64,000 nt of DNA from contig CAMAZF010000002.1 in the NCBI GenBank assembly GCA_945862985.1, positions 62,001-126,000 of the forward strand. The letters run 5' to 3'. Numbering within the stretch: position 1 is the first letter of the stretch; every line of letters begins with the position of its first letter. The DNA is from Bordetella parapertussis. GTDB taxonomy: Bacteria > Pseudomonadota > Gammaproteobacteria > Burkholderiales > Burkholderiaceae_A. Below are positions 9,848-19,772 of this stretch, one piece after another. Under the pieces are notes generated by a model. The model searched no databases, had not been told where the DNA came from, and was given only the letters and a program-made list of their open reading frames with translations. A program made the position numbers and the translations under genes.

Positions 9848-11046
9848 TCGGTCCAAACAAGGGCTCGCAGGCCGCTCTGGACACCCCTTTGTTGGCGGTC
9901 TTTCTAGGCCTGCTCATGCTCGGACTGGTGATGGTCTATTCCGCCAACCTACCTCTGCCCAGCTCCAATGCAGAGGAGGTCTTCTGGCGACAGATGCGGG
10001 GCCATCCCATGCATCTCGCCATTGGTCTTGCCGTGTTCGTGCTCATGCTTCGGGTGCCCACGGCATGGCTGGAGCGGGTGTCTGGCCCGCTGCTGGCGAT
10101 CGGCATTGGCCTGCTGGTGGTCGTGGCGCTCATCAAGCTCATCGGGGGCGCCGCCTTCATCCGAGATGGGGCGGTTCGGGCCATTCCCCTTGGGCCGTTG
10201 ACCCTTCAGCCCTCCGAACTCATGAAGGTCTTTGCCTTGATCTTTGCTGCCGCCTACGCGGTGCGCAGGCAAGACCGCATGATTCAAGACGTCTGGAGAG
10301 GCCTCATTCCCATTGGCAGCCTCATGCTGCTGGTCATTGCTCTTTTGCTCTATCAGCCTGACCTGGGCTCGACCGTGGTGATCACCATGACGGTGGCGAC
10401 GGTTCTCTTTCTGGGGGGCATGAGCCTGAGGGTGATCGTGCCCTTGATGATCCTCATGGTGGGCTTCTTCGTGCTGATGGTGTATTTCACGCCGTGGCGC
10501 TTGATGCGCCTGATCTCATACCTGCAGCCGTGTGACCCAGCCCATGTGCAGACCACGGGGTATCAGCTGTGTGGCGCACTCATTGCCTTTGGTCACGGGG
10601 GCTTTTTTGGGTCTGGGCTCGGGACCGGCGTGGCAAAGCTTGGCCATCTGCCTCTCCCGCACACCGACTTTATCTTTGCCGTGATTGGTGAAGAGCTCGG
10701 CTTTGTGGGGGTCACCTCTGTCCTGGTGGCATTTGGGTTTGTGGTGCGCCGCGCCTTCTTGATCGGACGCATGGCCATGTCTCAAGAGCGGCTTTTTGCG
10801 GGGCTCGTGGCTCAGGGAATCGGTGTTTGGATTGGCCTTCAGACCTTTATTCACGCGGGTGTGAACACCGGTCTTTTGCCCACCAAGGGGCTGACGCTCC
10901 CGTTCATCAGTCATGGGGGGAGCTCCATGCTGGTGGTTTGCCTGGCCATGGGGATTCTGTTGCGTATTGACCTCGAGAATCGACGGCAAGTCAGGGGCCG
11001 GGTCTCTGAGTCTGGGCGCGTCTCTGCACGGGAGGTGATGGCATGA
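9844..11046 (+). CDS. ftsW: Septal peptidoglycan polymerase FtsW
   Basis: FtsW is the SEDS-family glycosyltransferase that polymerises lipid II at the septum with FtsI. The 400-residue product has about ten membrane helices. LGPLTLQPSELMK, YQPDLGSTVV and LPLPHTDFIFAVIGEELGF are diagnostic SEDS segments, and GLTLPFISHGGSS lies near the end. The GTG at 9844 is preferred: AGGAGG at 9831-9836 is 7 nt upstream and GTGA overlaps the murD stop. A longer frame from 9793 has no support. Confidence 0.95.
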   Translation: MIGPNKGSQAALDTPLLAVFLGLLMLGLVMVYSANLPLPSSNAEEVFWRQMRGHPMHLAIGLAVFVLMLRVPTAWLERVSGPLLAIGIGLLVVVALIKLIGGAAFIRDGAVRAIPLGPLTLQPSELMKVFALIFAAAYAVRRQDRMIQDVWRGLIPIGSLMLLVIALLLYQPDLGSTVVITMTVATVLFLGGMSLRVIVPLMILMVGFFVLMVYFTPWRLMRLISYLQPCDPAHVQTTGYQLCGALIAFGHGGFFGSGLGTGVAKLGHLPLPHTDFIFAVIGEELGFVGVTSVLVAFGFVVRRAFLIGRMAMSQERLFAGLVAQGIGVWIGLQTFIHAGVNTGLLPTKGLTLPFISHGGSSMLVVCLAMGILLRIDLENRRQVRGRVSESGRVSAREVMA

Positions 11047-12137
11047 GGGTGCTCATCGCAGCGGGCGGCACAGGAGGCCATGTCTTTCCAGCCTTGGCCG
11101 TTGCCCAGTCCCTGCGCGCAAGGGGCTTCGAGGTCCACTGGCTCGGCACGGATCGGGGGCTTGAGGCTCGGACCACTGCTGCTGCCGGCATTCCGCTCAC
11201 CATTCTTCATGGGTTCCAAGGGGTGCGCGGCAAAGGGTTCAGCGCATGGCTGGGACTGCCCTTCAGGCTGCTTCGAGCCTTGCGGCAGACCTGGCAGCTC
11301 ATGGACGGCTTGAGGCCTCGGGTCGTGATGACCTTTGGAGGCTACGTCACTGTGCCAGCCGGGCTGGTGAGTCGGCTCAAGGGCCTGCCGCTGCTGGTTC
11401 ATGAGCAGAACGCGGTGATGGGGTCAGCCAATCGACTGCTCTCAGGCTGGGCCACGGTCGTCGCGATGAGCTTCGCTGTCACGCGGTCGGCTCCCTTGAC
11501 GGCTGTTCTCACGGGTAACCCGGTGCGACCCGAGATTGCGGCCTTGGGCCCAAGTGCTCCTCGAATCTCTGCTCGCGCTGGCGCACTCAGAGTGCTCGTG
11601 GTGGGTGGAAGCCTTGGCGCATTGGCCCTGAACCGAGCACTTCCCGCTTTGCTCGTCCAGGCGGCTCAGAGGGCTGCGGAGGGGTTGGAAGTCTGGCATC
11701 AGTCGGGCGCCGCCTCGGAAGTCGAGACTCGCCAGGCGTATGGGGCCGACGATGCTCAGGCTGCACTGAAGTCCGTTCGCGTAGACGCGTTTATTGAGGA
11801 TATGGCTGCGGCCTACACCTGGGCGGACTGCGTGATCTGTCGAGCCGGGGCATCCACCGTCTCCGAGCTGATCGAACTGGGGCTGCCTGCACTGCTCATC
11901 CCCCTCCCCACGGCCATCGATGATCACCAGACTGCCAATGCGCAGGCCATGGTCTCACTGGGCCTTGCCCAGATGATTCCCCAGCATGCCCACGATTTTA
12001 ATGAGCAAGTGCTGCGCGCCCTGAGTCAGATGACTCGGTCTCATCTCAGCAGCCTGGCCGCAGCAGCTCGACCCGAGCAGGCGACCGAGCGCCTGGTCTC
12101 ACTGGCCTTGCCTTTTCTGATGGAGCCATCGGTTTGA
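11043..12137 (+). CDS. murG: Lipid II synthase MurG (GlcNAc transferase)
   Basis: MurG transfers GlcNAc from UDP-GlcNAc to lipid I on the inner face of the membrane, giving lipid II. The N-terminal glycine-rich loop [14 protein letters not shown], the block [14 protein letters not shown], the second glycine loop [12 protein letters not shown] and the UDP-binding segment [20 protein letters not shown] are all visible. The length of 364 residues is standard for this GT-B fold enzyme. It is coupled to ftsW and murC by 4-nt overlaps. Confidence 0.97.
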   Translation: MRVLIAAGGTGGHVFPALAVAQSLRARGFEVHWLGTDRGLEARTTAAAGIPLTILHGFQGVRGKGFSAWLGLPFRLLRALRQTWQLMDGLRPRVVMTFGGYVTVPAGLVSRLKGLPLLVHEQNAVMGSANRLLSGWATVVAMSFAVTRSAPLTAVLTGNPVRPEIAALGPSAPRISARAGALRVLVVGGSLGALALNRALPALLVQAAQRAAEGLEVWHQSGAASEVETRQAYGADDAQAALKSVRVDAFIEDMAAAYTWADCVICRAGASTVSELIELGLPALLIPLPTAIDDHQTANAQAMVSLGLAQMIPQHAHDFNEQVLRALSQMTRSHLSSLAAAARPEQATERLVSLALPFLMEPSV

Positions 12138-13546
12138 AACACAAGATCAAGACCCTCCACTTCATTGGCATCGGAGGCTCCGGCATGTCGGGGATTGCTG
12201 AGGTATTGCTCAATCAGGGCTACGCGATTCAGGGCTCCGATCTGCAGGCCTCTGCCGTGAGCGAACGCTTGAGCGCACTTGGGGCGCGGGTCTTTGTCGG
12301 CCATGCTCGAGAGCATATTGCGGGAGCAGATGCAGTGGTGGTCTCCAGCGCTGTGAAATCAGACAACCCGGAGCTTCTGGCGGCCAGGGCAGCCAAGGTG
12401 CCTGTGGTGCCGCGCGCGTCCATGCTCGGGGAGCTGATGAGGCTCAAGCAAGGAATTGCCATCGCTGGCACCCATGGAAAGACCACCACCACGAGTCTGG
12501 TGGCGAGCATTCTTGCGGAGGCTGGCCTGGATCCGACCTTTGTGATTGGGGGTCGATTAAATAGCGCAGGGGCCAATGCCCGTCTCGGATTGGGCGAGGC
12601 ATTCGTGGCCGAGGCCGACGAATCGGATGGCTCATTCCTGAACCTCTCTCCCATGTTGGCGGTGATCACCAACATTGACGCTGACCACATGGAGACCTAC
12701 GGCCACGATATGGCAAGGCTCAAGCAGGCCTTCATCTCTTTCACGCAGCGTCTGCCCTTCTATGGGACGGTCATTGCCTGTCAAGACGATCGCCATGTTC
12801 GTGAGATCTTGCCCTTTTTGTCTCGGCCCGTGGTCACCTACGGCGTGTCATCGGAGGCCGATCTCCGCGCGGATGCCATTCGTCCGGATGGCATGGGCAT
12901 GCGATTTGAGCTTCAGCGAGATGGCCAGCCCGCGCTCGAGGTGAGGTTGAATCTTCCAGGTCACCACAATGTTCTCAACGCACTCGCAGCCATTGGGGTG
13001 GCCCAAGAGTTTGGTGTGCCGGATTCGGCCGTGCTCTCAGCCCTCGCCCAGTTCAAAGGCGTCGGACGTCGTCTGCAGCATTGGGGTCCCGTGACGGTTC
13101 AAGGGGGGGCTGTCGACTTGGTCGACGACTACGGCCACCATCCCGTTGAAATTGAGGCGACGCTCTCCGCAGTGCGTGGGGCCTTTCCGGGTCGTCGTCT
13201 GGTGTTGGCGTTTCAGCCCCATCGGTACAGCCGAACTCGGGATCTTTTTGATGACTTTGTCCGGGTGCTCTCTCATGGACCGGACCTCTTGGTCCTCACG
13301 GAAGTCTATGCGGCTGGTGAACAGCCCATCCCGGCAGCGGATGGGCGGTCATTGGCCCGGGCGATCCGTCAGCTGGGTCGGATCGATCCTGTGCTCATTG
13401 AGGGTCCTGATCACTTGCAAGAGGCGCTGTGTGCCGTTTGTCGCGATGGCGATGTCCTGGTCACCATGGGTGCGGGCTCCATCGGGTCGATGCCCGCAAA
13501 GCTCCTCTCCGTCCAACAGGCTCAGGGGGATGTATGCAAGCCATGA
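12134..13546 (+). CDS. murC: UDP-N-acetylmuramate--L-alanine ligase MurC
   Basis: MurC adds the first residue, L-alanine, to UDP-MurNAc. The N-terminal motif [17 protein letters not shown], the ATP loop GTHGKTTTT (112-120) and the [22 protein letters not shown] and [10 protein letters not shown] blocks are typical. The 470-residue length is normal. The start is a TTG that forms a TTGA overlap with the murG stop, and the [15 protein letters not shown]-terminus matches family starts. Translation is probably coupled to murG. Confidence 0.96.
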   Translation: MKHKIKTLHFIGIGGSGMSGIAEVLLNQGYAIQGSDLQASAVSERLSALGARVFVGHAREHIAGADAVVVSSAVKSDNPELLAARAAKVPVVPRASMLGELMRLKQGIAIAGTHGKTTTTSLVASILAEAGLDPTFVIGGRLNSAGANARLGLGEAFVAEADESDGSFLNLSPMLAVITNIDADHMETYGHDMARLKQAFISFTQRLPFYGTVIACQDDRHVREILPFLSRPVVTYGVSSEADLRADAIRPDGMGMRFELQRDGQPALEVRLNLPGHHNVLNALAAIGVAQEFGVPDSAVLSALAQFKGVGRRLQHWGPVTVQGGAVDLVDDYGHHPVEIEATLSAVRGAFPGRRLVLAFQPHRYSRTRDLFDDFVRVLSHGPDLLVLTEVYAAGEQPIPAADGRSLARAIRQLGRIDPVLIEGPDHLQEALCAVCRDGDVLVTMGAGSIGSMPAKLLSVQQAQGDVCKP

Positions 13547-14499
13547 AGGCTGATTTCGGGCGGGTGGCGGTGCTGTGCGGTGGGCATTCCGCTGAGCGCG
13601 AGGTCTCGATGATGTCGGGTCAGGGGGTTCTGGAAGCGCTCGAGGCCAAAGGGGTTCAGGCCTTCCCCTTCGACCCTGCGGAGCAGCCCATGGAGATGCT
13701 GCGTGAGCTGGAGGTTGACCGTGCCTTTGTGGCCCTTCATGGCCGCTACGGCGAGGACGGTGCTGTACAGGGGGCCCTTGAGCTGCTCAAGATCCCCTAC
13801 ACGGGGTCGGGGGTGATGGCATCGGCCTTGGCGATGGACAAGGCCATGACCAAGCGGATCTGGAGCACCTGCGGCGTTCCGACACCTCGGTTCATGCCAG
13901 TGGATGCCTCGTCATCCCCGCGGGACGTGCTTGAGACCGTCGGCCTGCCCATGGTGGTCAAGCCTCTGCGGGAGGGGTCGTCTCTGGGCATGACGCGTCT
14001 GAGCCTGCCCGACGGCCTCAGTGAGGCCATCGCGCTGGCGACCCGCTATGACCGCCAGGCCTTGGCAGAGGCCTTTGTGCAGGGGCGGGAGCTCACCGTT
14101 GCCTTGCTGGGGGGCACGCCCGGAAGTACGGTTCGTGCGCTGCCCATTGTGGAAATCGTGGCACCTGCCGGCGACTACGACTATCAGAACAAGTACTTCA
14201 CTGATGTCGTGCGGTATCACTGTCCTGCCGATCTCCCTCCATCCGTCACGCAGACCATTCAGGATCTCGCGTGCCGAGCCTTTGAGGCGATTGGATGCGA
14301 GGGTTGGGCGCGTGCCGATGTGCTCTGGCAAGAGGGCCAGCAGCCCATGTTTTTGGAGATCAACACCTCGCCGGGCATGACCAGTCATTCGCTGGTTCCC
14401 ATGGCGGCTCGGGCGGCGGGAATGGATTTCGGCGACCTATGCCTTGAGATTCTCGCGGGGGCTCGGCTCAAGCTTCATGCGTCGGGAGTGGTCACATGA
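13543..14499 (+). CDS. ddlB: D-alanine--D-alanine ligase
   Basis: DdlB makes the D-Ala-D-Ala dipeptide used by MurF. This ATP-grasp enzyme begins [22 protein letters not shown]. It has [19 protein letters not shown], the lysine-bearing [13 protein letters not shown] loop and the C-terminal metal-binding [11 protein letters not shown]. The start at 13543 makes an ATGA overlap with murC like the other junctions here. The ATG at 13534 is a close alternative, but only 4 nt behind AGGGGG. The resulting 318 residues are close to the family norm. Confidence 0.94.
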   Translation: MKADFGRVAVLCGGHSAEREVSMMSGQGVLEALEAKGVQAFPFDPAEQPMEMLRELEVDRAFVALHGRYGEDGAVQGALELLKIPYTGSGVMASALAMDKAMTKRIWSTCGVPTPRFMPVDASSSPRDVLETVGLPMVVKPLREGSSLGMTRLSLPDGLSEAIALATRYDRQALAEAFVQGRELTVALLGGTPGSTVRALPIVEIVAPAGDYDYQNKYFTDVVRYHCPADLPPSVTQTIQDLACRAFEAIGCEGWARADVLWQEGQQPMFLEINTSPGMTSHSLVPMAARAAGMDFGDLCLEILAGARLKLHASGVVT

Positions 14500-15353
14500 A
14501 CCCGTTGATGGCCTTCTGGTCGAGTCCGACCTGGATGAATCGCACCGCCATCGCTCTTCTCTTGGTGGGGAGCGCTGCCCTGGTCTCTGCGGCGCTGCTC
14601 TGGTTCGCCCAGCGAGAGACCTTTAGTCTGAAATGGGTGGAGGTCCGCGCACCTCAGACCGGTCTGCTTCATGTTCAGGATGCTGACATCCGAGAGGCCC
14701 TCGAGCGCGGGCTGGCCGGAAGCGTTTTGGCGACCCCGCTCGCCCCCATTCGAGATGCGCTTGATGATCACCCCTGGGTGCGCGAGGTCAGCCTCCGTCG
14801 AGTCTGGCCCAATCGCTTTCTTCTCCAGATTCAAGAGCATGAGCCTGTGGCGGCCTGGCGCGATGGGCGGCTCTTGAATCGTCAGGGCGAACTCTTCACC
14901 GCGGATCGGGCGTGGGCGCAGACTGAGTCTGAGTCTCTCTATGGCTGTCGCTTGGTGGAGCTTGCGGGACCCGTGGGGAGTCAGTCTCGGGTTCTCACAC
15001 GCGCTGCACAGACGCAGCGTGTGCTCGAGTCCTACGGCTTTACGCTCAAAGGCCTTACGCTCTCCGACCAATTCGCCTGGCAGGTCAGCCTTGGCCATGG
15101 CTTGGAGGTGGCCCTCGGGCAGGACGAGCTGCCCACGCCCTGGGATCAACGCCTCGATGCACTCAGTCAAGTGATGCAACGCATGGCCCAGCAGTCCTCT
15201 GGCCATTCAGCCTTTGTTCGGGTGGACCTGCGTTACGCCAATGGATTCGCCTTTCTGACTTCGAACCAGGCGGCTGCCTCGGCCCACACCGTCGAGCTCG
15301 CCCTCCCCAATTGCCTCCATCGACTCATTCAAGGACAACAACATGCCGCGTGA
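14496..15353 (+). CDS. ftsQ: Cell division protein FtsQ
   Basis: FtsQ is a bitopic inner-membrane protein that, with FtsB and FtsL, links the early Z-ring to the late divisome. One membrane segment lies at about residues 18-40. It is followed by a POTRA domain with a conserved block near HPWVREVSLRRVWPNRF and QIQEHEPVAAW, then the beta domain. The length of 285 residues is typical. It lies between ddlB and ftsA, overlapping both (4 and 11 nt). Confidence 0.93.
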   Translation: MNPLMAFWSSPTWMNRTAIALLLVGSAALVSAALLWFAQRETFSLKWVEVRAPQTGLLHVQDADIREALERGLAGSVLATPLAPIRDALDDHPWVREVSLRRVWPNRFLLQIQEHEPVAAWRDGRLLNRQGELFTADRAWAQTESESLYGCRLVELAGPVGSQSRVLTRAAQTQRVLESYGFTLKGLTLSDQFAWQVSLGHGLEVALGQDELPTPWDQRLDALSQVMQRMAQQSSGHSAFVRVDLRYANGFAFLTSNQAAASAHTVELALPNCLHRLIQGQQHAA

Positions 15354-16575
15354 CGCCAAGAGCCTCCTCGTGGGCCTCGACATTGGAACCTCCAAGATTG
15401 TCGCCCTGGTTGCAGAGGTGCAGTCTGACGGTCGGCTGGAGGTGATCGGCCTCGGACACAGCGAGAGCGATGGCCTCAAAAAGGGCGTGGTCGTCAATAT
15501 CGATGCAACCGTGGCCTCGATTCAAAAGGCGCTTGAGGAGGCGGAGCTGATGGCCGACTGTAAGGTCGCCTCGGTCTGGACCGGCATTGCGGGCAGCCAT
15601 ATCCGGAGCTTCAACTCATCGGGCATGGTGGCGATCAAAGACAAGGAAGTGAGCCAGGCCGATGTGGACCGCGTGATGGAGACAGCCACCGCGGTGAGCA
15701 TTCCAGCGGATCAGCAGATGCTGCACGTGCTGGCGCAGGAGTACATCATCGATGGTCAAGAGGACATTCGGCAGCCTCTGGGCATGAGTGGGGTGCGTCT
15801 TGAGGTGCGTGTCCACATCGTCACAGGTGCGGTCAGCGCAGCCCAGAACATCATCAAATGTATTCGACGCTGCGGCCTTGAGGTCGAGGAGCTCATTCTC
15901 CAGCCGCTGGCCTCAGCCCATTCGGTGCTGACAGAGGATGAGCGTGAGCTGGGCGTTGCGCTCGTCGACATCGGTGGCGGCACCACCGACATCGCCATCT
16001 TCTCGGGGGGTTCCATTCGCCACACCGCGGTGATTCCGATTGCGGGTGATCAGATCACCAATGACATTGCAATGGCGCTTCGCACCCCCACGAAGGATGC
16101 CGAGGACATCAAGCGTCGGCACGGTGTGGCCAAGCAGACCCTGGCTGACGCCACAGCAAGCTTTGAAGTGCCTGGCCTCGGTGATCGGGGCCCTCGCATG
16201 CTCTCGCATCAGGCCCTCGCTGCAGTGATCGAGCCTCGGGTAGAGGAGCTCTTTTCGCTCGTGGCTCAAGTGATTCGTGAGAGTGGTTTTGAGGAGCTTC
16301 TCTCGAGCGGCATCGTCTTGACCGGAGGAAGCGCCCAGCTGCCCGGCATGGTCGAGCTCGGAGAGGACGTATTTCTGAAACAGGTTCGCGTGGCCAGCCC
16401 CAGCTATCGGGGCAACCTCGCGGACGTGGTCTGCACCCCACGGTATGCCACCGCCATGGGGTTGTTGGAGGAGGCAAGGCGGCAAGTCGCGCGCGGGGAA
16501 CCGGTGGACAGGCAGACCGGATCATTCCGGGACACCTTCCAGCGCATGAAGTCATGGTTTTTGGGCAATTTCTGA
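15343..16575 (+). CDS. ftsA: Cell division protein FtsA
   Basis: FtsA is the actin-like ATPase that tethers FtsZ filaments to the membrane. The phosphate-1 motif GLDIGTSKIVALVAE, the phosphate-2 motif VDIGGGTTDIAIF and the adenosine motif GIVLTGGSAQLPGM are all visible. The C-terminus ends in a basic, amphipathic stretch (FQRMKSWFLGNF), which fits the membrane-targeting helix. The length of 410 residues is standard. It starts 11 nt inside ftsQ. Confidence 0.97.
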   Translation: MPRDAKSLLVGLDIGTSKIVALVAEVQSDGRLEVIGLGHSESDGLKKGVVVNIDATVASIQKALEEAELMADCKVASVWTGIAGSHIRSFNSSGMVAIKDKEVSQADVDRVMETATAVSIPADQQMLHVLAQEYIIDGQEDIRQPLGMSGVRLEVRVHIVTGAVSAAQNIIKCIRRCGLEVEELILQPLASAHSVLTEDERELGVALVDIGGGTTDIAIFSGGSIRHTAVIPIAGDQITNDIAMALRTPTKDAEDIKRRHGVAKQTLADATASFEVPGLGDRGPRMLSHQALAAVIEPRVEELFSLVAQVIRESGFEELLSSGIVLTGGSAQLPGMVELGEDVFLKQVRVASPSYRGNLADVVCTPRYATAMGLLEEARRQVARGEPVDRQTGSFRDTFQRMKSWFLGNF

Positions 16576-16597
16576 AGATTCGAAAAGGAGTGTGCAA

Positions 16598-17803
16598 ATG
16601 GGCTTTGAGATGCTAGAGACGGAACCGCTCGGCACTGTCATTAAGGTGGTGGGCGTAGGAGGGGCCGGCGGAAACGCTGTGCACCACATGATTGAAAGAG
16701 GCGTACAAGGCGTGGAGTTCATCTGCGCCAATACCGATGCTCAGGCCCTGGCGAAATCCAAGGCGCACCAGGTGTTGCAGCTGGGCGGAACGGGCCTGGG
16801 CGCAGGCGCAAAGCCTGAGGCAGGCCGTGCTGCTGCGCAGGCCGATCGAGAGCGCATTGCTGAGGCCCTTCGAGGTGCTCATATGGTCTTTATCACCGCG
16901 GGTATGGGTGGCGGCACCGGAACGGGCGCCGCACCCGTCGTGGCGGAAGTGGCCAAGGAATTGGGTGCCCTGACCGTGGCCGTGGTGACACGCCCCTTCT
17001 CCTTCGAGGGTGGACGGCGCATGAAGTCTGCAGAGACCGGTCTGGCCGAGCTCGAGGGACAGGTCGACTCTTTGATCGTCATCCTCAACGAGAAGCTCGA
17101 AGAGCTGCTCGGCGACGATGTGACTCAGAAAGAGGCCTTTGCCGCGGCAGATGACGTCCTCAACAAGGCTGTGGCCGGCATTGCCGAGATCATCAATGTT
17201 GAGGGCTTGGTGAACGTGGACTTCGAGGACGTGAAAACCGTCATGAGCGAGCAGGGCAAGGCCATGATGGGAACGGCCACTGCGACCGGTCCTGACCGTG
17301 CACGTGTGGCTGCAGAGCAGGCCGTTCGCAGCCCATTGCTGGAGGGCGTGGACCTCTCCGGTGCGCGGGGTATTCTCGTCAACATCACCGCCAGCGAGAG
17401 CCTCAAGCTCAAGGAGACTCGAGTGGCCATGGACGCCATTCGGCAGTTCGCAGCGGAAGATGCCACCATCATCTTCGGCACCGTGTATGACGAGTCGCTT
17501 GGTGATGAGATGCGCGTGACCGTGGTCGCAACAGGACTAGGACAAACCCGAGCCAAGCCGACGCTGGTTCCCATGAGCCAGCCCCGAACGGCCCAGGCCA
17601 CAGGAACCCACGATGCCGTTGCGATGGCTGCTGAGCCTCCCCCGCCTGTGGCCCCTCAAGCCCCGAGTTATCAGGGGTATGAGCCCCCAGCCATCTGGCG
17701 ACAGCCTGCACGCAGTGAGGCTGCGGCTCGGGTCATGGCGCTCGAGGAGGGGGGGATGGACCGTCTGGACATTCCTGCATTCCTGCGCAAACAAGCGGAC
17801 TAA
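16598..17803 (+). CDS. ftsZ: Cell division GTPase FtsZ
   Basis: FtsZ is the tubulin homologue that forms the Z-ring. The GTP-binding signature GGGTGTGAAPVVAE lies near residues 105-118, the N-terminus has GVGGAGGNAVHHM and the T7 loop has VDFEDVKTVM. The C-terminal conserved peptide LDIPAFLRKQAD, which binds FtsA and ZipA, is intact after a proline-rich linker of about 60 residues. The ATG at 16598 is preferred because AAGGAG (16585-16590) is 7 nt upstream; the GTG at 16592 is too close. The length is 401 residues. Confidence 0.98.
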   Translation: MGFEMLETEPLGTVIKVVGVGGAGGNAVHHMIERGVQGVEFICANTDAQALAKSKAHQVLQLGGTGLGAGAKPEAGRAAAQADRERIAEALRGAHMVFITAGMGGGTGTGAAPVVAEVAKELGALTVAVVTRPFSFEGGRRMKSAETGLAELEGQVDSLIVILNEKLEELLGDDVTQKEAFAAADDVLNKAVAGIAEIINVEGLVNVDFEDVKTVMSEQGKAMMGTATATGPDRARVAAEQAVRSPLLEGVDLSGARGILVNITASESLKLKETRVAMDAIRQFAAEDATIIFGTVYDESLGDEMRVTVVATGLGQTRAKPTLVPMSQPRTAQATGTHDAVAMAAEPPPPVAPQAPSYQGYEPPAIWRQPARSEAAARVMALEEGGMDRLDIPAFLRKQAD

Positions 17804-17833
17804 GGACGGCGCTGCTCTGGCACACTCTCAAGT

Positions 17834-17863
17834 CGTACCGAGGACCTGCCTGTCCTCGGTACG
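17834..17863 (+). terminator. Hairpin after ftsZ, likely dcw terminator
   Basis: A perfect 12-bp inverted repeat (17834-17845 with 17852-17863) and a 6-nt loop lie 30 nt after the ftsZ stop. The following bases (GTTCTTG, then TTTTT at 17877-17881) give only a weak U-run, so termination may be partial and read into the peroxiredoxin and lpxC genes. Confidence 0.6.
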
Positions 17864-17891
17864 TTCTTGAACTCACTTTTTCGGAGCAGCT

Positions 17892-18395
17892 ATGGCCATT
17901 CAAGCAGGGCAAGCACTGCCCAACATCACCCTCTACGAATTTATTGAAGATGAAACACCGGGCTGCTCCGTTGGCCCGAATGCCTTTCAGGTCTCTGACC
18001 TGGTCCGCGGCAAGACCATTGTGATTTTTGGCCTGCCCGGCGCTTTCACCCCCACCTGTTCTGCCAAGCACGTCCCCGGATATGTCACCCATGCCGATGC
18101 CCTGAAGGCCAAGGGCGTGGATGAGATCTGGTGTGTCTCGGTGAATGATGCGTTCGTGATGGGAGCCTGGGGTCGTGAGCTGGGAACGAAGGGCAAGGTC
18201 AGAATGTTTGGCGACGGGAATGCCGAGTTCTCCAAGGCCATCGACCTGACCCTCGACCTCACGGGCCGCGGCCTGGGCATTCGCTCTAATCGCTATGCCA
18301 TGATCGTGCGCGACGGCGTGGTGCAGACGGTCTCGGTGGAGGCGCCAGGCCAGTTTGACGTGAGCAGCGCAGAGGCGGTACTCGCCCAGCTCTAA
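17892..18395 (+). CDS. Peroxiredoxin, Prx5 type
   Basis: This thiol peroxidase reduces hydrogen peroxide and organic hydroperoxides. The 167-residue protein has the Prx5-type active-site segment PGAFTPTCS with peroxidatic Cys56, the block [11 protein letters not shown] and the catalytic arginine region [11 protein letters not shown]. Further cysteines are at 25 and about 81; which one, if any, resolves the sulfenate cannot be told from sequence. GGAG lies 5 nt before the ATG. It sits between ftsZ and lpxC. The source of reductant (glutaredoxin or thioredoxin) is not encoded nearby. Confidence 0.92.
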   Translation: MAIQAGQALPNITLYEFIEDETPGCSVGPNAFQVSDLVRGKTIVIFGLPGAFTPTCSAKHVPGYVTHADALKAKGVDEIWCVSVNDAFVMGAWGRELGTKGKVRMFGDGNAEFSKAIDLTLDLTGRGLGIRSNRYAMIVRDGVVQTVSVEAPGQFDVSSAEAVLAQL

Positions 18396-18412
18396 GCACG
18401 CGCCGCAACCAC

Positions 18413-19345
18413 ATGCTCAGGCAACGCACGCTGCGCTCGGAAGTTCATGCCGAAGGCCTGGGCCTTCACTCCGGGCAGCGTGTCCGCCTCGGGCTCAGGC
18501 CTGCTCCGGCAGACCACGGAATCGTCTTTCGGCGAACAGACCTGCCTGAGCCCAACGAAGTCCGAGCGGATGCGGCCGCCGTGGGAGACACGCAGATGGC
18601 CTCCACGGTGTCCCAGGGCGCCGTGAAAGTCTCGACTGTCGAGCATTTGATGTCTGCCCTCTCGGGGCTCGGAATCGACAACCTGGTGATTGAGGTCGAT
18701 GCCCCGGAGGTTCCCATCATGGACGGCAGTGCTGCCAGCTTCGTCCACCTGATCCGGTCGGCAGGCGTGCAGGAGCAGTCCACTCCCAAGCGGTTTGTGG
18801 AGGTGCTCGAGCCCATCGAGGTTCGGGAGGGCGACAAATGGGCGCGGCTGGAGCCCTATTTCGGCTTCCGGCTGGATTTCACGATTGATTTTCAGCATCC
18901 CGCCATCGATCAGACGGGGCAGGAGGTGCACATTGATTTTGCGGAGACAGAGTTTCAGTCGGTCATCGCCCGGGCCCGGACTTTCGGTTTCATGCGCGAT
19001 GTGGACTTTCTTCGCTCAAGGGGACTTGCACTTGGGGGCAGTATGGACAATGCCATCGTGCTCGACGAGACCCGTGTGCTGAATCCTGAGGGGCTGCGGC
19101 GGCCGGATGAATTCGCGATGCACAAGGCCCTTGATGCGATCGGCGACCTCTATGTTTTGGGGCGGCCCCTCATGGCGCGCTATTCGGCTTATAAATCTGG
19201 ACACGGACTCAATAATCAGCTGCTCCGAGCGCTCATGGCCAAGCCAAACCAGTGGCGTGAGCGAGCCTTCGAACAGCTCTCAGAGGCTCCGCTGGCATGG
19301 GCGCGTCAGTGGTCCTGGGCTTCGAGCGCGGCCAGCAGTCTTTGA
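18413..19345 (+). CDS. lpxC: UDP-3-O-acyl-N-acetylglucosamine deacetylase LpxC
   Basis: LpxC is the zinc amidase that commits UDP-acyl-GlcNAc to lipid A synthesis, showing that the organism makes LPS. Zinc ligands expected from E. coli LpxC are present: His78 in [10 protein letters not shown], and His237 and Asp241 in [10 protein letters not shown]. The general acid His264 is in SGHGLNN. The length of 310 residues is normal. No Shine-Dalgarno sequence is evident before the ATG. The last 40 nt overlap the 3' end of the opposing dciA-like gene. Confidence 0.97.
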   Translation: MLRQRTLRSEVHAEGLGLHSGQRVRLGLRPAPADHGIVFRRTDLPEPNEVRADAAAVGDTQMASTVSQGAVKVSTVEHLMSALSGLGIDNLVIEVDAPEVPIMDGSAASFVHLIRSAGVQEQSTPKRFVEVLEPIEVREGDKWARLEPYFGFRLDFTIDFQHPAIDQTGQEVHIDFAETEFQSVIARARTFGFMRDVDFLRSRGLALGGSMDNAIVLDETRVLNPEGLRRPDEFAMHKALDAIGDLYVLGRPLMARYSAYKSGHGLNNQLLRALMAKPNQWRERAFEQLSEAPLAWARQWSWASSAASSL

Positions 19346-19755
19346 CGAGCAGGTTCAGGAATGGCTGGGCGTTTTCCCATGGGGCGTGGCCTCACCGACT
19401 CCGTGTAAGCCTTTGCCACCTTCACTTCGACGGACTGAATGCCCAGGGGCCGACCCAACAGGGCGACATGGCGTCTGAGGCTGTGCAGTGAGAGCCTGAC
19501 ACGGGCTGCAGAGGCGTGGGAGCGCATACGAAGGGTGAGTTCACTGCCTCGGAGCCCTCGAAGGGGGCTGGAGCGTACGGCGGAGTAGAGCTCTGAAACC
19601 AGTGAATCCAGGCCGGCCTCGCTCAGGAGCGTCTGCCCCAGAGTCAGCAAGACGTGTTGTTCCTCCAGCACGGACTTCAGGGAAATGCCTTGGGCCGACT
19701 GCCGATCGGAGATGGCGCCTCTGAGCGCCTGTTCCAGAGATTTCATGGGGCTCAT
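19306..19755 (-). CDS. DciA-like protein (DUF721 family)
   Basis: This 149-residue basic protein resembles the DUF721/DciA family, whose characterised members bind and help load the replicative helicase DnaB. The assignment rests on position between lpxC and secA, where such genes occur in related bacteria, and on the general look (N-terminal LEQALRG start, basic C-terminal tail). No catalytic motif is seen. It opposes both neighbours: its 3' end overlaps lpxC by 40 nt and its start lies only 17 nt from the secA start. A second in-frame ATG (codon at 19744-19746) could be the true start. The family call is moderate. Confidence 0.68.
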   Translation of the reverse strand: MSPMKSLEQALRGAISDRQSAQGISLKSVLEEQHVLLTLGQTLLSEAGLDSLVSELYSAVRSSPLRGLRGSELTLRMRSHASAARVRLSLHSLRRHVALLGRPLGIQSVEVKVAKAYTESVRPRPMGKRPAIPEPARQRLLAALEAQDH

Positions 19756-19772
19756 GCTACCCTAGACCCTCT